From contig JBGAIB010000010.1 in the NCBI GenBank assembly GCA_044225825.1, forward strand, positions 75,954 to 139,953: 64,000 nucleotides of DNA. Reading direction: 5' to 3'. Positions 44,555 through 53,800 of the stretch are shown piece by piece; position 1 is the stretch's first letter; the number at the start of each line of letters is the position of its first letter. The DNA comes from Bog-950 sp044225825 (GTDB lineage Bacteria; Bacteroidota; Bacteroidia; Chitinophagales; LD1). The translations under genes were made by a program, and so were the position numbers. Under the pieces are notes generated by a model that saw only the letters and a program-made list of their open reading frames with translations, searched no databases and was not told where the DNA came from.

Positions 44555-45106
44555 TTAAAGGGCGGGGTCAGAATTCAGCAGGGTGTAGTGCAGGTGGTCT
44601 TCCCATACGCCGTTAATTTTCAGATACTTTTTGGCTAAACCTTCTTCGGCAAATCCTAACGATTGCACCAGTTTAATACTTCGTTTATTGGCGGGCATAA
44701 TATTGGCTTCTATACGGTGTAATTTCATATAGGTAAAGGCATGGTGTATTACGGCTTGCAATGCTTCGCGCATCAGGCCCTTGCCTTGTTCGCGCTCATC
44801 CAGTTTGTAGCCCAAATGGCACGATTGAAAAATGCCGCGCACAATATTCGACAGGTGCACATCCCCAATTATTTTCCCCGGTTGCTCTTTACTGCCAAGC
44901 AGCAGCCACAGGTTAGTAGCCTGTCCTTCTGGTTCGCCATATTGTTGGATTTTGCTCAGGTGGTATTCCGGGGTATCCCATTCGGGTTGCCGCGCCGGTC
45001 CCCAGGGGGCAAAGTGTTCCCGGTTGCGCATATAATAATCCAACACCTGCGGCAAATGTTCAATACCGGGCGTTTGTAATAACAGGCGTGGTGTTTGTAG
45101 CTGCAT
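44555..45106 (-). CDS. RimJ/RimL-type GNAT acetyltransferase
   Basis: 183 residues from ATG at 45106 (MQLQTPRLLLQTP, the usual RimJ/L N-terminus). A TTG at 45121 overlaps the upstream stop and is less likely. Motif A is YKLDEREQGKGLMREALQAV; LHRIEANIMPANKRSIKLVQSLGFAEEGL is the C-terminal strand-helix of the family. It probably acetylates an amino group of a protein or small molecule. Last gene of the tyrosine-catabolism unit. Confidence 0.82.
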   Translation of the reverse strand: MQLQTPRLLLQTPGIEHLPQVLDYYMRNREHFAPWGPARQPEWDTPEYHLSKIQQYGEPEGQATNLWLLLGSKEQPGKIIGDVHLSNIVRGIFQSCHLGYKLDEREQGKGLMREALQAVIHHAFTYMKLHRIEANIMPANKRSIKLVQSLGFAEEGLAKKYLKINGVWEDHLHYTLLNSDPAL

Positions 45107-45117
45107 AGTCGGTTGCT

Positions 45118-46263
45118 TCAATTACCGTTCCTGAATGATTTGGCAATGATCTCGGTAACCTTTGCTGCCCCTGCCTCATGAAAATGGCAGTCATCATAGA
45201 ACACCGAGGTGTCCGGATCTAACTGCCGGGCCAGGTCTATCAAAGGAATGTGATTTGCCAGGCAAACAACTGCTAACCGGTCATTATATCGCTGGAGTCC
45301 CTCCCGGAGGGCACGAGTTGTATAATAGTAATGCCGACCCTCGGCTTGAAAATCGCCCTTGCCACCCATCCATAATAAGCCTTGTTCAAACGCGTTCATA
45401 CTATCCCGGTAAATTGCTGCCTGGTTGATGAAAACTAATTGCAAGTGCCGTTCGCGTACCACATTAATTATACCCTGCAGGTTGCGCTCGTATTCGTTTA
45501 AGGCATCGCTTAAGTTTGGCAAGGTATCAAGCAGGGCAAAGGCTTCAGTTCGCTTTTTACGAAGTTGTTTATATAAAGAACCGTTATCGTCCTGTATTTC
45601 CCAGCGCACGCCCTGGTTTTGGTGTAAGGCGTTTTGTACCAGCTTAAATAAACGCAGGTTGCGGTACCAAACTTCGTTAGGCGAGGAGGGATGAAGAAAG
45701 ATTTGCTGCACCATAGAATCCTCCACTTCTGGTGTAAACCGGAAATCAGGCTCAAACAAAGTATCTCTGCTTAATCGCCGCATCAGGTCGTTTAACCCGG
45801 TCATTACAAACAAGCCGGTAAGGTGCGGCAGTTCAGCTGCTACATATTTTACGTGCAGGTAGTTTTCTCTGCTGCTTACACCACTTTTGCCAAGGCTTGC
45901 GACAATTACTTTTTCGCTGCTGTTTTTGTTCAGCAGTTGCTGCAGTTGGTACCACCAGGTTTCGTGATCGCTTAAATACAGGCATTCGGTTGTGCTGCCC
46001 CCGATACATACAAAGTTCAGCGCACCACTTTCCAATTCATCGCCACGCAGGCCCTGGCTGTTAATACTAAACTGCTTGCTGCCACGGATACCGTAAAAAA
46101 TGGTGCTATCAGGTGTAAAGGTATGTTGCAGCATAGGTTGCCATACATATAGGCCCTTTTGTTCGGGCCACAGCAAACGCAGCACCAACTCACCTAAAAA
46201 CAAAGCGAGCAAGGTGGCTGTAACAACCAACATTGCCCGCTGTAAGTAAAGTTTAAAACGCAT
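45118..46263 (-). CDS. Membrane-anchored SGNH-hydrolase-like protein
   Basis: 381 residues from ATG at 46263, 1 bp after the hppD stop; the frame extends into hppD but MRFKLYLQRAMLVV starts the only sensible membrane anchor (about 9-31). The region FVCIGGSTTECLYLSDHETWW carries a block I-like Gly-Ser, and LTGLFVMTGLNDL a block III-like G-x-N-D-L; the end DDCHFHEAGAAKVTEI has the D-x-x-H pair. This suggests an esterase or acyl-transfer fold working outside the inner membrane. Substrate unknown. Its presence inside an aromatic-degradation operon is unexplained. Confidence 0.72.
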   Translation of the reverse strand: MRFKLYLQRAMLVVTATLLALFLGELVLRLLWPEQKGLYVWQPMLQHTFTPDSTIFYGIRGSKQFSINSQGLRGDELESGALNFVCIGGSTTECLYLSDHETWWYQLQQLLNKNSSEKVIVASLGKSGVSSRENYLHVKYVAAELPHLTGLFVMTGLNDLMRRLSRDTLFEPDFRFTPEVEDSMVQQIFLHPSSPNEVWYRNLRLFKLVQNALHQNQGVRWEIQDDNGSLYKQLRKKRTEAFALLDTLPNLSDALNEYERNLQGIINVVRERHLQLVFINQAAIYRDSMNAFEQGLLWMGGKGDFQAEGRHYYYTTRALREGLQRYNDRLAVVCLANHIPLIDLARQLDPDTSVFYDDCHFHEAGAAKVTEIIAKSFRNGN

Positions 46264-46264
46264 T

Positions 46265-47395
46265 TTATAAGTTACCTCTAAGTTCCTGTTCGCGCTCAAT
46301 GGCTTCAAACAAGGCCTTAAAGTTACCCTTTCCGAAGCTCTTGGCTCCGCAACGTTGTATTATTTCATAAAATACGGTAGGGCGGTCCTGCACGGGTTTG
46401 GTAAACAACTGCAACAGGTAGCCCTCGTCGTCGCGGTCCACCAATATATTCAGTTTTTTAATGGCATTCACATCCTCATTGATCTTGCCAACGCGTTCCC
46501 ATACTTCCTCGTAGTAATTATCGGGCACATACAGGAACTCCACCCCACGGTTGCGCAACTCGGTAACAGTAGAAATAATATCATCCGTAGCAATAGCCAC
46601 GTGCTGGCAGCCTGCCCCCTTGTAAAACTCAATGTATTCTTCAATCTGCGATTTCTTCTTGCCTTCGGCAGGTTCATTGATAGGGAACTTAACGTAACCG
46701 GTACCATTGCTCACCACCTTGCTCATAAGTGCTGAGTATTCGGTGCTGATGTCCTTGTCATCAAAGGTCAGCAATAGCTTAAAGCCCATTACATCTTCAT
46801 AAAACTTCACCCACTCATTCATACGGCCCAGTTCCACATTGCCTACGCAGTGGTCCACATGCTTTAAGCCAACAGACTTAACCGGCACATTCGATTTGCG
46901 CGCCTGGTAGCCCGGTAAAAAAGCACCCTTATAGTTTTTGCGCTCTACAAACTTGTGGATGGTTTCGCCGTAAGTCTGGATGGCCGATATCACCACTTCG
47001 CCAAATTCATCTTTTAAAACGGTTGGTTCCTGCACACCTTTCGCGCCGCGCTTGGTAGTTTCTTCGTAGCTCTTGCGGGCATCATCTACCCACAGGGCTA
47101 ACACTTTTACCCCATCGCCGTGTTTTAGCTGGTGCTGCGCAATTTCATGCTCCGGGCTTATAGCACTGGTTAGTACCAGGCGTATTTTACCCTGTTGCAG
47201 TACATAGCTGGCGCGGTCGCGTACCCCGGTTTCGGGTCCTGCATAGGCTACTAATTCGTAACCCCAGGCACTTTGGTAATAGTAAGCACTCTGCTTGGCA
47301 TTGCCGCAATAAAATTCAATGTGGTCGGTGCCGTTTAACGGTAAAAAATCTTCCGTTGCCGCCGGTTGTTGTTTCTTTAATACTTCAGTTTCCAT
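46265..47395 (-). CDS. hppD: 4-hydroxyphenylpyruvate dioxygenase
   Basis: 376 residues, two vicinal-oxygen-chelate halves. Converts 4-hydroxyphenylpyruvate to homogentisate in tyrosine breakdown. Fe ligands sit in HVDHCVGNV, GCQHVAIATDD and the Glu near FYEIIQRCGAKSFGKGNF. It lies 10 bp after hmgA, with which it makes the two central steps of the homogentisate pathway. Confidence 0.95.
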   Translation of the reverse strand: METEVLKKQQPAATEDFLPLNGTDHIEFYCGNAKQSAYYYQSAWGYELVAYAGPETGVRDRASYVLQQGKIRLVLTSAISPEHEIAQHQLKHGDGVKVLALWVDDARKSYEETTKRGAKGVQEPTVLKDEFGEVVISAIQTYGETIHKFVERKNYKGAFLPGYQARKSNVPVKSVGLKHVDHCVGNVELGRMNEWVKFYEDVMGFKLLLTFDDKDISTEYSALMSKVVSNGTGYVKFPINEPAEGKKKSQIEEYIEFYKGAGCQHVAIATDDIISTVTELRNRGVEFLYVPDNYYEEVWERVGKINEDVNAIKKLNILVDRDDEGYLLQLFTKPVQDRPTVFYEIIQRCGAKSFGKGNFKALFEAIEREQELRGNL

Positions 47396-47405
47396 TTCGC
47401 TGTTT

Positions 47406-48563
47406 TTATGCTATCCATGAACGATAATAATCGGGGCTCTCTAACTTGAGCGCGTCTTCGGTAATCCAAAGGGGCTTAAAGGTATCTACCATCACCGCCA
47501 GTTCCTTGGTTTCTTTTTTGCCAATGCTTTTTTCTACCGTGCCGGGGTGAGGACCATGCGGTATACCAATTGGGTGTAGAGTAATCATGCCACGTTCTAC
47601 GTGCTTGCGACTCATAAAGTCACCATCTACATAATACAACACCTCATCGCTATCCACGTTGCTGTGGTTGTACGGGGCTGGTATCGATTCGGGGTGATAA
47701 TCGTATAAACGAGGCACAAACGAGCAGATAACAAAGTTGTGCGCTTCGAAGGTTTGATGCACCGGTGGTGGTTGATGCACGCGGCCGGTTATGGGTTCAA
47801 AGTCGTGTATGCTAAAGATGAATGGATAATGACAGCCATCCCAGCCAATGGCATCAAACGGATGCGAGGCGTAGTGATAGGGGTAAAGCAGTCCCTGTTT
47901 TTTGATATATACCAGAAAATCGCCTTTCTCGTCATGTGTTACCAGATTCTCAGGGGCACGGATATCGCGTTCGCAAAACGGGCTGTGTTCTAACAACTGA
48001 CCGAACTCATTGCGGTAACGTTTGGGATAGGTAACCGGACTAAACGATTCTACGATAAACAAGCGGTTATCCGGTCCGTCAAAATGCATCTGATAAATGG
48101 TGCCGCGTGGAATTACAATGTAATCGCCATAGCCGAACTTCAGGTCGCCGAAAATAGACTTCATTACGCCTGTTCCTTCGTGCACAAACAACACCTCATC
48201 GGCATCACTGTTTTTATAGAAGTAGGTAGTGGTCGACTCTTTTGGCGCAGCCAGCACTACTTGCACATCGTTGTTTACCAACACCGGTTTGCGCGATTGC
48301 AGAAAGTCGTTCTCCGGTTTAACGTTAAAGCCCAAATAACAACGGTGCTGCATGTTTTTTGCCTGCACCACTTTGGGGCTTACGTCAATCGGATCACCTA
48401 TTTTGGATACCAGCGTAGGAGGATAGCAATGGTAAATTAAGGAATAGATATTCGAAAACCCTTCCGTGCTTACCAACTGCTCGCTGTATAAATCGCCGTT
48501 GCTTTTACGGAATTGGGTATGCCGTTTGTGCGGCACATTTCCCCGTAGCTGATAATGAGGCAT
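47406..48563 (-). CDS. hmgA: Homogentisate 1,2-dioxygenase
   Basis: 385 residues from ATG at 48563 (MPHYQLRGNVPHKRHTQFRK). The open frame extends far upstream but overlaps the divergent GH125 gene and is not natural. Cupin-type Fe site near FEAHNFVICSFVPRLYDYHPESIPAPYNHSNVDSDE (positions about 280-315). Opens the aromatic ring of homogentisate to maleylacetoacetate. First gene of the hmgA-hppD-SGNH-GNAT unit. Confidence 0.93.
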   Translation of the reverse strand: MPHYQLRGNVPHKRHTQFRKSNGDLYSEQLVSTEGFSNIYSLIYHCYPPTLVSKIGDPIDVSPKVVQAKNMQHRCYLGFNVKPENDFLQSRKPVLVNNDVQVVLAAPKESTTTYFYKNSDADEVLFVHEGTGVMKSIFGDLKFGYGDYIVIPRGTIYQMHFDGPDNRLFIVESFSPVTYPKRYRNEFGQLLEHSPFCERDIRAPENLVTHDEKGDFLVYIKKQGLLYPYHYASHPFDAIGWDGCHYPFIFSIHDFEPITGRVHQPPPVHQTFEAHNFVICSFVPRLYDYHPESIPAPYNHSNVDSDEVLYYVDGDFMSRKHVERGMITLHPIGIPHGPHPGTVEKSIGKKETKELAVMVDTFKPLWITEDALKLESPDYYRSWIA

Positions 48564-48735
48564 ATTATCCTCCGGGTTTTTCCGACTTGAAAAACACGCT
48601 GCAAATCGCCCGAAGTCCATGCCAAAGCTACTGATATTGCAGGGAAGCGGCAAGGGGGCTATGCCCGGGCGTGGATAATTACAAATTGACAACCTTTTTT
48701 GAACAAATTTTGACCGTCTTTTTGCATTTTGCCGT

Positions 48736-50154
48736 ATGAACCGTCGCAAATTTATTGCCTCCGCTGCTGCCACCGCAGCATTAGCCTCTTTACCTACGTC
48801 TTTTGTAAATGCTTTTACCCCCGAGTTTACCTCGCGCCGTCCGCAAGCAGGTCTGCGCCGTTTTACAAGCGATTCGGTAGAAGCGCTGATAGCCGAAGTA
48901 AAGCAGCATTGCAAAAGTGAAGAACTGGGTTGGATGTTTGAAAACTGTTTCCCGAATACGCTGGATACCACGGTGTTTTTTGAAACCAAAAACGGGTTGC
49001 CCGATACGTATATCATTACCGGCGATATAAACGCCATGTGGCTGCGCGATTCATCCGCACAGGTTAATCCGTATCTGCCTTTGTGTAAGGACGATAAGAA
49101 GCTTTCAGCTATGGTAGAAGGACTCATCCGCCGACAAACGGAGTGTATTCTCCTGGACCCTTACGCCAATGCATTTTATAAAAGCAGCAGCAAGGTAAGC
49201 CCCTGGCTTACCGATAATACCGCCATGAAACCCGGTGTGCACGAACGCAAATGGGAGTTGGATTCGCTTTGCTATTGCATCCGGCTGGCCTATCAATACT
49301 GGAGTATAACCGGTAATGCCGCTGCCTTTACGCCCGAATGGCACAAAGCCATGAAACTGGTGATAAGCACTATGCAAAATCAGCAGCGTAAAAAGGATAA
49401 AGGCAATTACCGTTTTCTGCGCAAAACTGATACGCAGAGCGATACACTGCCCGGTGCGGGTTATGGCAATCCCTGCAAACCAACCGGTATGATCTGTTCT
49501 GCCTTCCGTAATTCGGATGATGCGGCGATATACCTGTATAACATACCGGAAAACCTGTTTGCCGTAACCGTATTACGCCAATTGGCAGAGCTACTCGATG
49601 CCACAGGCGACCCTGAAAAAATGGCTGCTACTGCGCGCGAATTAGCGGAGGAAGTAGAGAAGGCTGTAAATAAATATGGCATTGTTGATCACCCCGAATA
49701 CGGCAAGATTTATGCCTACGAATGTGATGGCTTCGGCAATTATGTAATGATGGACGATGCCGGTGTGCCGGGTTTAATTACTATCCCGTACCTGGGCTAT
49801 CGCGCTAACGATGAATTGTATTATGCCACCCGTAAGTTCTCGCTCAGCGATTCTAATCCCTACTTCTATCAAAGTAAAATAGCCGAGGGCTTGGGCAGTC
49901 CGCACCTGGCGTGGAGCGGTGATATGATATGGCCCATGGGCATTGTTGGCCGTGGCATTACGGCAACCACTACTAACGAAATACAGCGCTGCTTAACCTT
50001 ACTCACCACCAATCATGCCGGCACCGGCTTTATGCACGAGGGCTTTCAGAAAGATAAGCCTGACAACTATACCCGCAAATGGTTTGCATGGGCCAACAGC
50101 TTCTTTGGCGAGTTTGTGTGGAAAGTGTATCGCGAGCATCCGGAACTGTTATAA
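48736..50154 (+). CDS. GH125-family glycoside hydrolase (exo-alpha-1,6-mannosidase family)
   Basis: 472 residues. A Tat-like signal (MNRRKFIASAAATAALASL) directs export. The body matches GH125 (formerly DUF1237): TGDINAMWLRDSSAQV, HERKWELDSLCYCIRLAY, CSAFRNSDDA and WSGDMIWPMGIVGRGITA, with a (alpha/alpha)6 barrel look. Known members remove alpha-1,6-linked mannose from glycans. It stands alone next to the giant surface gene. It is divergent from hmgA. Confidence 0.9.
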   Translation: MNRRKFIASAAATAALASLPTSFVNAFTPEFTSRRPQAGLRRFTSDSVEALIAEVKQHCKSEELGWMFENCFPNTLDTTVFFETKNGLPDTYIITGDINAMWLRDSSAQVNPYLPLCKDDKKLSAMVEGLIRRQTECILLDPYANAFYKSSSKVSPWLTDNTAMKPGVHERKWELDSLCYCIRLAYQYWSITGNAAAFTPEWHKAMKLVISTMQNQQRKKDKGNYRFLRKTDTQSDTLPGAGYGNPCKPTGMICSAFRNSDDAAIYLYNIPENLFAVTVLRQLAELLDATGDPEKMAATARELAEEVEKAVNKYGIVDHPEYGKIYAYECDGFGNYVMMDDAGVPGLITIPYLGYRANDELYYATRKFSLSDSNPYFYQSKIAEGLGSPHLAWSGDMIWPMGIVGRGITATTTNEIQRCLTLLTTNHAGTGFMHEGFQKDKPDNYTRKWFAWANSFFGEFVWKVYREHPELL

Positions 50155-50481
50155 GTTTTTGATTTGTAAATAGAGTGTAGTTCTTGCCACTTTATACCGC
50201 TCCTTTTTAACATATACGCGCATTCTTATTTAATTTTTTCTGCACTTTGGGCTAAATGGGTATATTAAGCCTGCATGACCTAAAAGGGTGATGCGGAACT
50301 TTTTTTAATTAACGGTCACTAATTTGCCGGTAACGTTCCTGTTAAATGAACACTGCCGGGCATTTTTCTACCGCCGGTATTGTTAAATGCCTAAATGGTG
50401 ATTTTAATCAATGAACTGCCTGATAAGCATCTTGACTCACCGTTTTCGGCCTTTGTATGTTTGAACCCTCATAAGCCCACC
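50155..50481 (+). promoter_or_regulatory. 327-bp upstream region of the giant gene, with a consensus promoter
   Basis: TTG (50432-50434), 21-nt spacer, TATGTTTG (50456-50463) gives a Bacteroidota -33/-7 match 19 bp before the ATG at 50482, so the leader would be very short. Elsewhere TGTTAAATG occurs twice (near 50340 and 50380). No gene or strong hairpin is visible in the rest. Confidence 0.5.
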
Positions 50482-50892
50482 ATGATAAATTTTTCCCTCG
50501 CCTCGCGTTCCAGGAGGTTTTTTTTGTCTGTTTTTACAACAGTTACCTGGTTGTCCCTATTTGCTCAAAACCCTATTGTTACTGAAAATGCCTTACCCGG
50601 TACACCCGAAAGTGTATGGGATATTGCAGGTGCAGGCGACCTGAGCATACAAGGCTTTGCTACTGATATAAGCGTCAACAAGGGCGATACAGTACATTTT
50701 AAAATAAATACTGACGCAAACGCTTATACCATACAAGTGTATCGTATTGGATATTACCAGGGTAATGGTGCGCGTTTTATGGGGAATGGAGTGCTAACAG
50801 CATCCCTGCCCCAATTACAACCCAATGAGCAATACGATATTGTTACCGGTTTAACCGATTGCGGTAACTGGGCAGAATCGGGATTTTGGTAA
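50482..50892 (+). CDS. N-terminal fragment of the giant surface protein
   Basis: 136 codons to an in-frame TAA at 50890-50892. Signal peptide MINFSLASRSRRFFLSVFTT...FAQ (29 residues), then VWDIAGAGDLSIQGFATDIS and YRIGYYQGNGARFMG, the N-terminal beta-sandwich of an N,N-dimethylformamidase-beta-like domain. The sentence continues without interruption in the same frame after the stop (WAESGFW / VPANAVSGVYIAKL), so the TAA appears to replace one sense codon (e.g. CAA) inside a conserved strand. See the next feature. Confidence 0.75.
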   Translation: MINFSLASRSRRFFLSVFTTVTWLSLFAQNPIVTENALPGTPESVWDIAGAGDLSIQGFATDISVNKGDTVHFKINTDANAYTIQVYRIGYYQGNGARFMGNGVLTASLPQLQPNEQYDIVTGLTDCGNWAESGFW

Positions 50893-53800
50893 GTGCCCGC
50901 CAACGCTGTTTCTGGTGTTTACATTGCTAAACTGACCCGCACCGATAACGGCGGCGCCAGCCACATTGTTTTTATTGTGCGCGATGATGCAAGCACTTCC
51001 GACATATTATTTAAAACAGCCGATGCCACCTGGCAGGCTTATAATAACTACGGAGGCAATAGTTTGTATGTAAATGGTTCGGGTACGGAGGTGGCTGGGT
51101 TTAACCACGCCACAAAGGTAAGCTATAACCGGCCGTTTTACACACGCAATGGCGGTGGCGGCGGCGGTGCTATGGAAGATTGGCTGTTTAATGCCGAGTA
51201 TCCGATGATAAGGTTTATGGAAAGGAATGGTTACGATATGTCCTATACTACCGACCTTGATATGGACAGAAGTACTGTGAACATTACCCCTGCTATACAC
51301 AAGTTAATTGTATGTGTTGGGCATGATGAATACTGGAGTTTGGCACAGCGTACCCGTTTTGAAAATGCCCGTGATGCCGGTGTAAGTATTGCCTTTTTTG
51401 ATGGCAATGAATTGTACTGGAAAACCCGTTGGGAAGACAATAACCGAACGCTGGTTTGCTATAAAGAAGGTACCCTTGGTGAAAACATTTGCGGCGATAA
51501 ATGCGATCCCGAACCAAATGTTTGGACCGGCCTGTGGCGCGATGGATGTAATGCGGTCTATGGAGCTAATGATGGTTGTCGTCCGGAAAATGCCTTAACA
51601 GGTCAAATTAGTTGGGATGGCACACAAAGCGCGATAGAGGTTCCTGATACGTATAAGAACCTGCGCTTTTGGCGCAACACAAGTATTGCCAGCCTGGGTG
51701 CGGGTCAAAAAGCAACATTGCCCGACGGCACCCTGGGTTACGAATGGGATTGGAATCAGTATTCCGAAACCTACCCTCCGGGCAGAATCACCCTGTCTAA
51801 AACTGTTATTGGCGGACACGTACACAAATTATCCCTCTACCGGCACAGTAGCGGTGCCTGGGTATTTGGTGCAGGTACCGTTCAATGGTCCTGGGGGCTC
51901 GATAGCCATCACGACCGGGGGAACGAGCCGGAGGACATCCGTATGCAGCAGGCAACCGTAAATTTGTTTGCCGATATGGGTGTGCAACCTGCTACACTTA
52001 TGGCGGGCTTAGTACCCGCTACCACATCTGCCGATGTAACGCCGCCGGTTTCAACAATAGCCGATCCATTAAATGGGGCGGTGCTGCCTGCAAATGCGCA
52101 GGTAACCATAAGTGGTACTGCTTCCGATGCGGTTATTGTGGCAGGTGTGGAGGTCTCGGTTGATGGAGGTTTGACCTGGTTAGCTGCAGAAGGTACCACC
52201 AATTGGACCTTTACCTGGACTCCAACGGTGCAAGGACCGGTTACCATAAAGAGCCGTGCCTTTGATGATTCGGGAAATATGGAAACCGAAGGTTTTGCTC
52301 CTTCCCCTAATGTAATAATTGATACGGTTGGTGTTGGTTTACCTGTAGTGTGTCCTTGCACTATTTTTAATACCGGCGATGCTCCGGGCATTCCACTCGC
52401 TAACGACAATCTGGCTATTGAGTTGGGTATCAAATTTCAGGCAAACGAAGACGGGTATATTACTGGTCTGCGTTATTACAAAGGAGCAGGGGCTACCGGC
52501 GTACACGTAGGGCATTTATGGACTTCAACGGGCACACTGCTTACCAGCGCAACATTTACCAACGAAACGGCATCGGGCTGGCAGGAGGTAACACTTGGCA
52601 CACCGGTACCGGTTGTAGCAGGAACAACGTATGTAGCTTCTTATTTTAGTCCCTCAGGTGATTATGCGTATACTGATAATGCTTTTTCGGTTGCATTTAT
52701 TCACGGCCCTCTGAAGGCGTTGGCCGACGGAGAGGATGGCCCGAATGGCGTTTATAAGTATAGTGCAACCTCTGCCTTCCCAACTGATTTCTATCAATCA
52801 AGTAATTATTGGATGGACGTGGTGTTTGACACTTATGTTGGACCCGATACTACAGCACCTACCGTTTTATCTACCAGCCCTGCAAGTAATGCAACCGGTG
52901 TAAATAGCAATACGGATATTACCATAACCTTTAGCGAAGGGATAGATCCTTCTTCACTAAGTGCTTTAGGCATTTCGGCCATTCAACTTTATGACTCCGT
53001 CAATCAATTGGTGAATGCCATAGTTAGCTACAACGCCGCCACGCATGTGGTTACGGTAAATCCTGCTGCTGCATTAAATTATAGTTCGGTTTATAAAGTT
53101 GTAGTAAAAGGAGGGGTAGGCTACCAGCGTATAAAAGATATTGCCGGAAATGCACTGGCGGCTGATTACATCTGGTATTTTACCACGTCCTCTCCACCGC
53201 CTCCACCACCGAATGAAGGACCCGGCGGCCCCATCCTGGTTATAAGCGCTGCCACTAATCCATTTAGCCGTTATCCCGTTGAAATATTACGTGCTGAAGG
53301 CTTTAATGAATTTATGGCGATGGATATCAGCAGTGTAAATGCCACGGTTTTAAACAATTATGATGTAGCAATTGTAGGTGAAATGCCTCTCAGTGCTGCG
53401 GAGGTGACTATGCTGACCGATTGGACCAATGCAGGCGGTACATTAATTACACTGCGCCCCGATGCGCAATTGTCGCCTCTGTTGGGTTTATCTGCAGCGG
53501 GAGGAACAATTGACGATAAATACCTTTTAATAAATACGGCTTCCGCCCCCGGCACAGGTATTGTAAATCAAACTATCCAATACCACGGTCAGGCGGACCG
53601 TTACACGCTTAATGGTGCAACGGCTATAGCCTCTTTGTATTCCGATGCCACAACAGCAACTACGTATCCGGCAGTTACCTCACATATGGTAGGCACAAAC
53701 GGCGGACAGGCATTTGCTTTTACATACGACCTTGCCAAATCAATTATTTACACCCGCCAGGGCAACCCGGCATGGGCGGGTCAAAAACGCGATGGGCAAA

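Noticed and set aside
48564..49127. N-terminal extension of hmgA upstream of 48563
   Set aside because: It overlaps the divergent GH125 gene with its Tat signal, is not similar to HmgA, and the protein starting at 48563 has the full family length.
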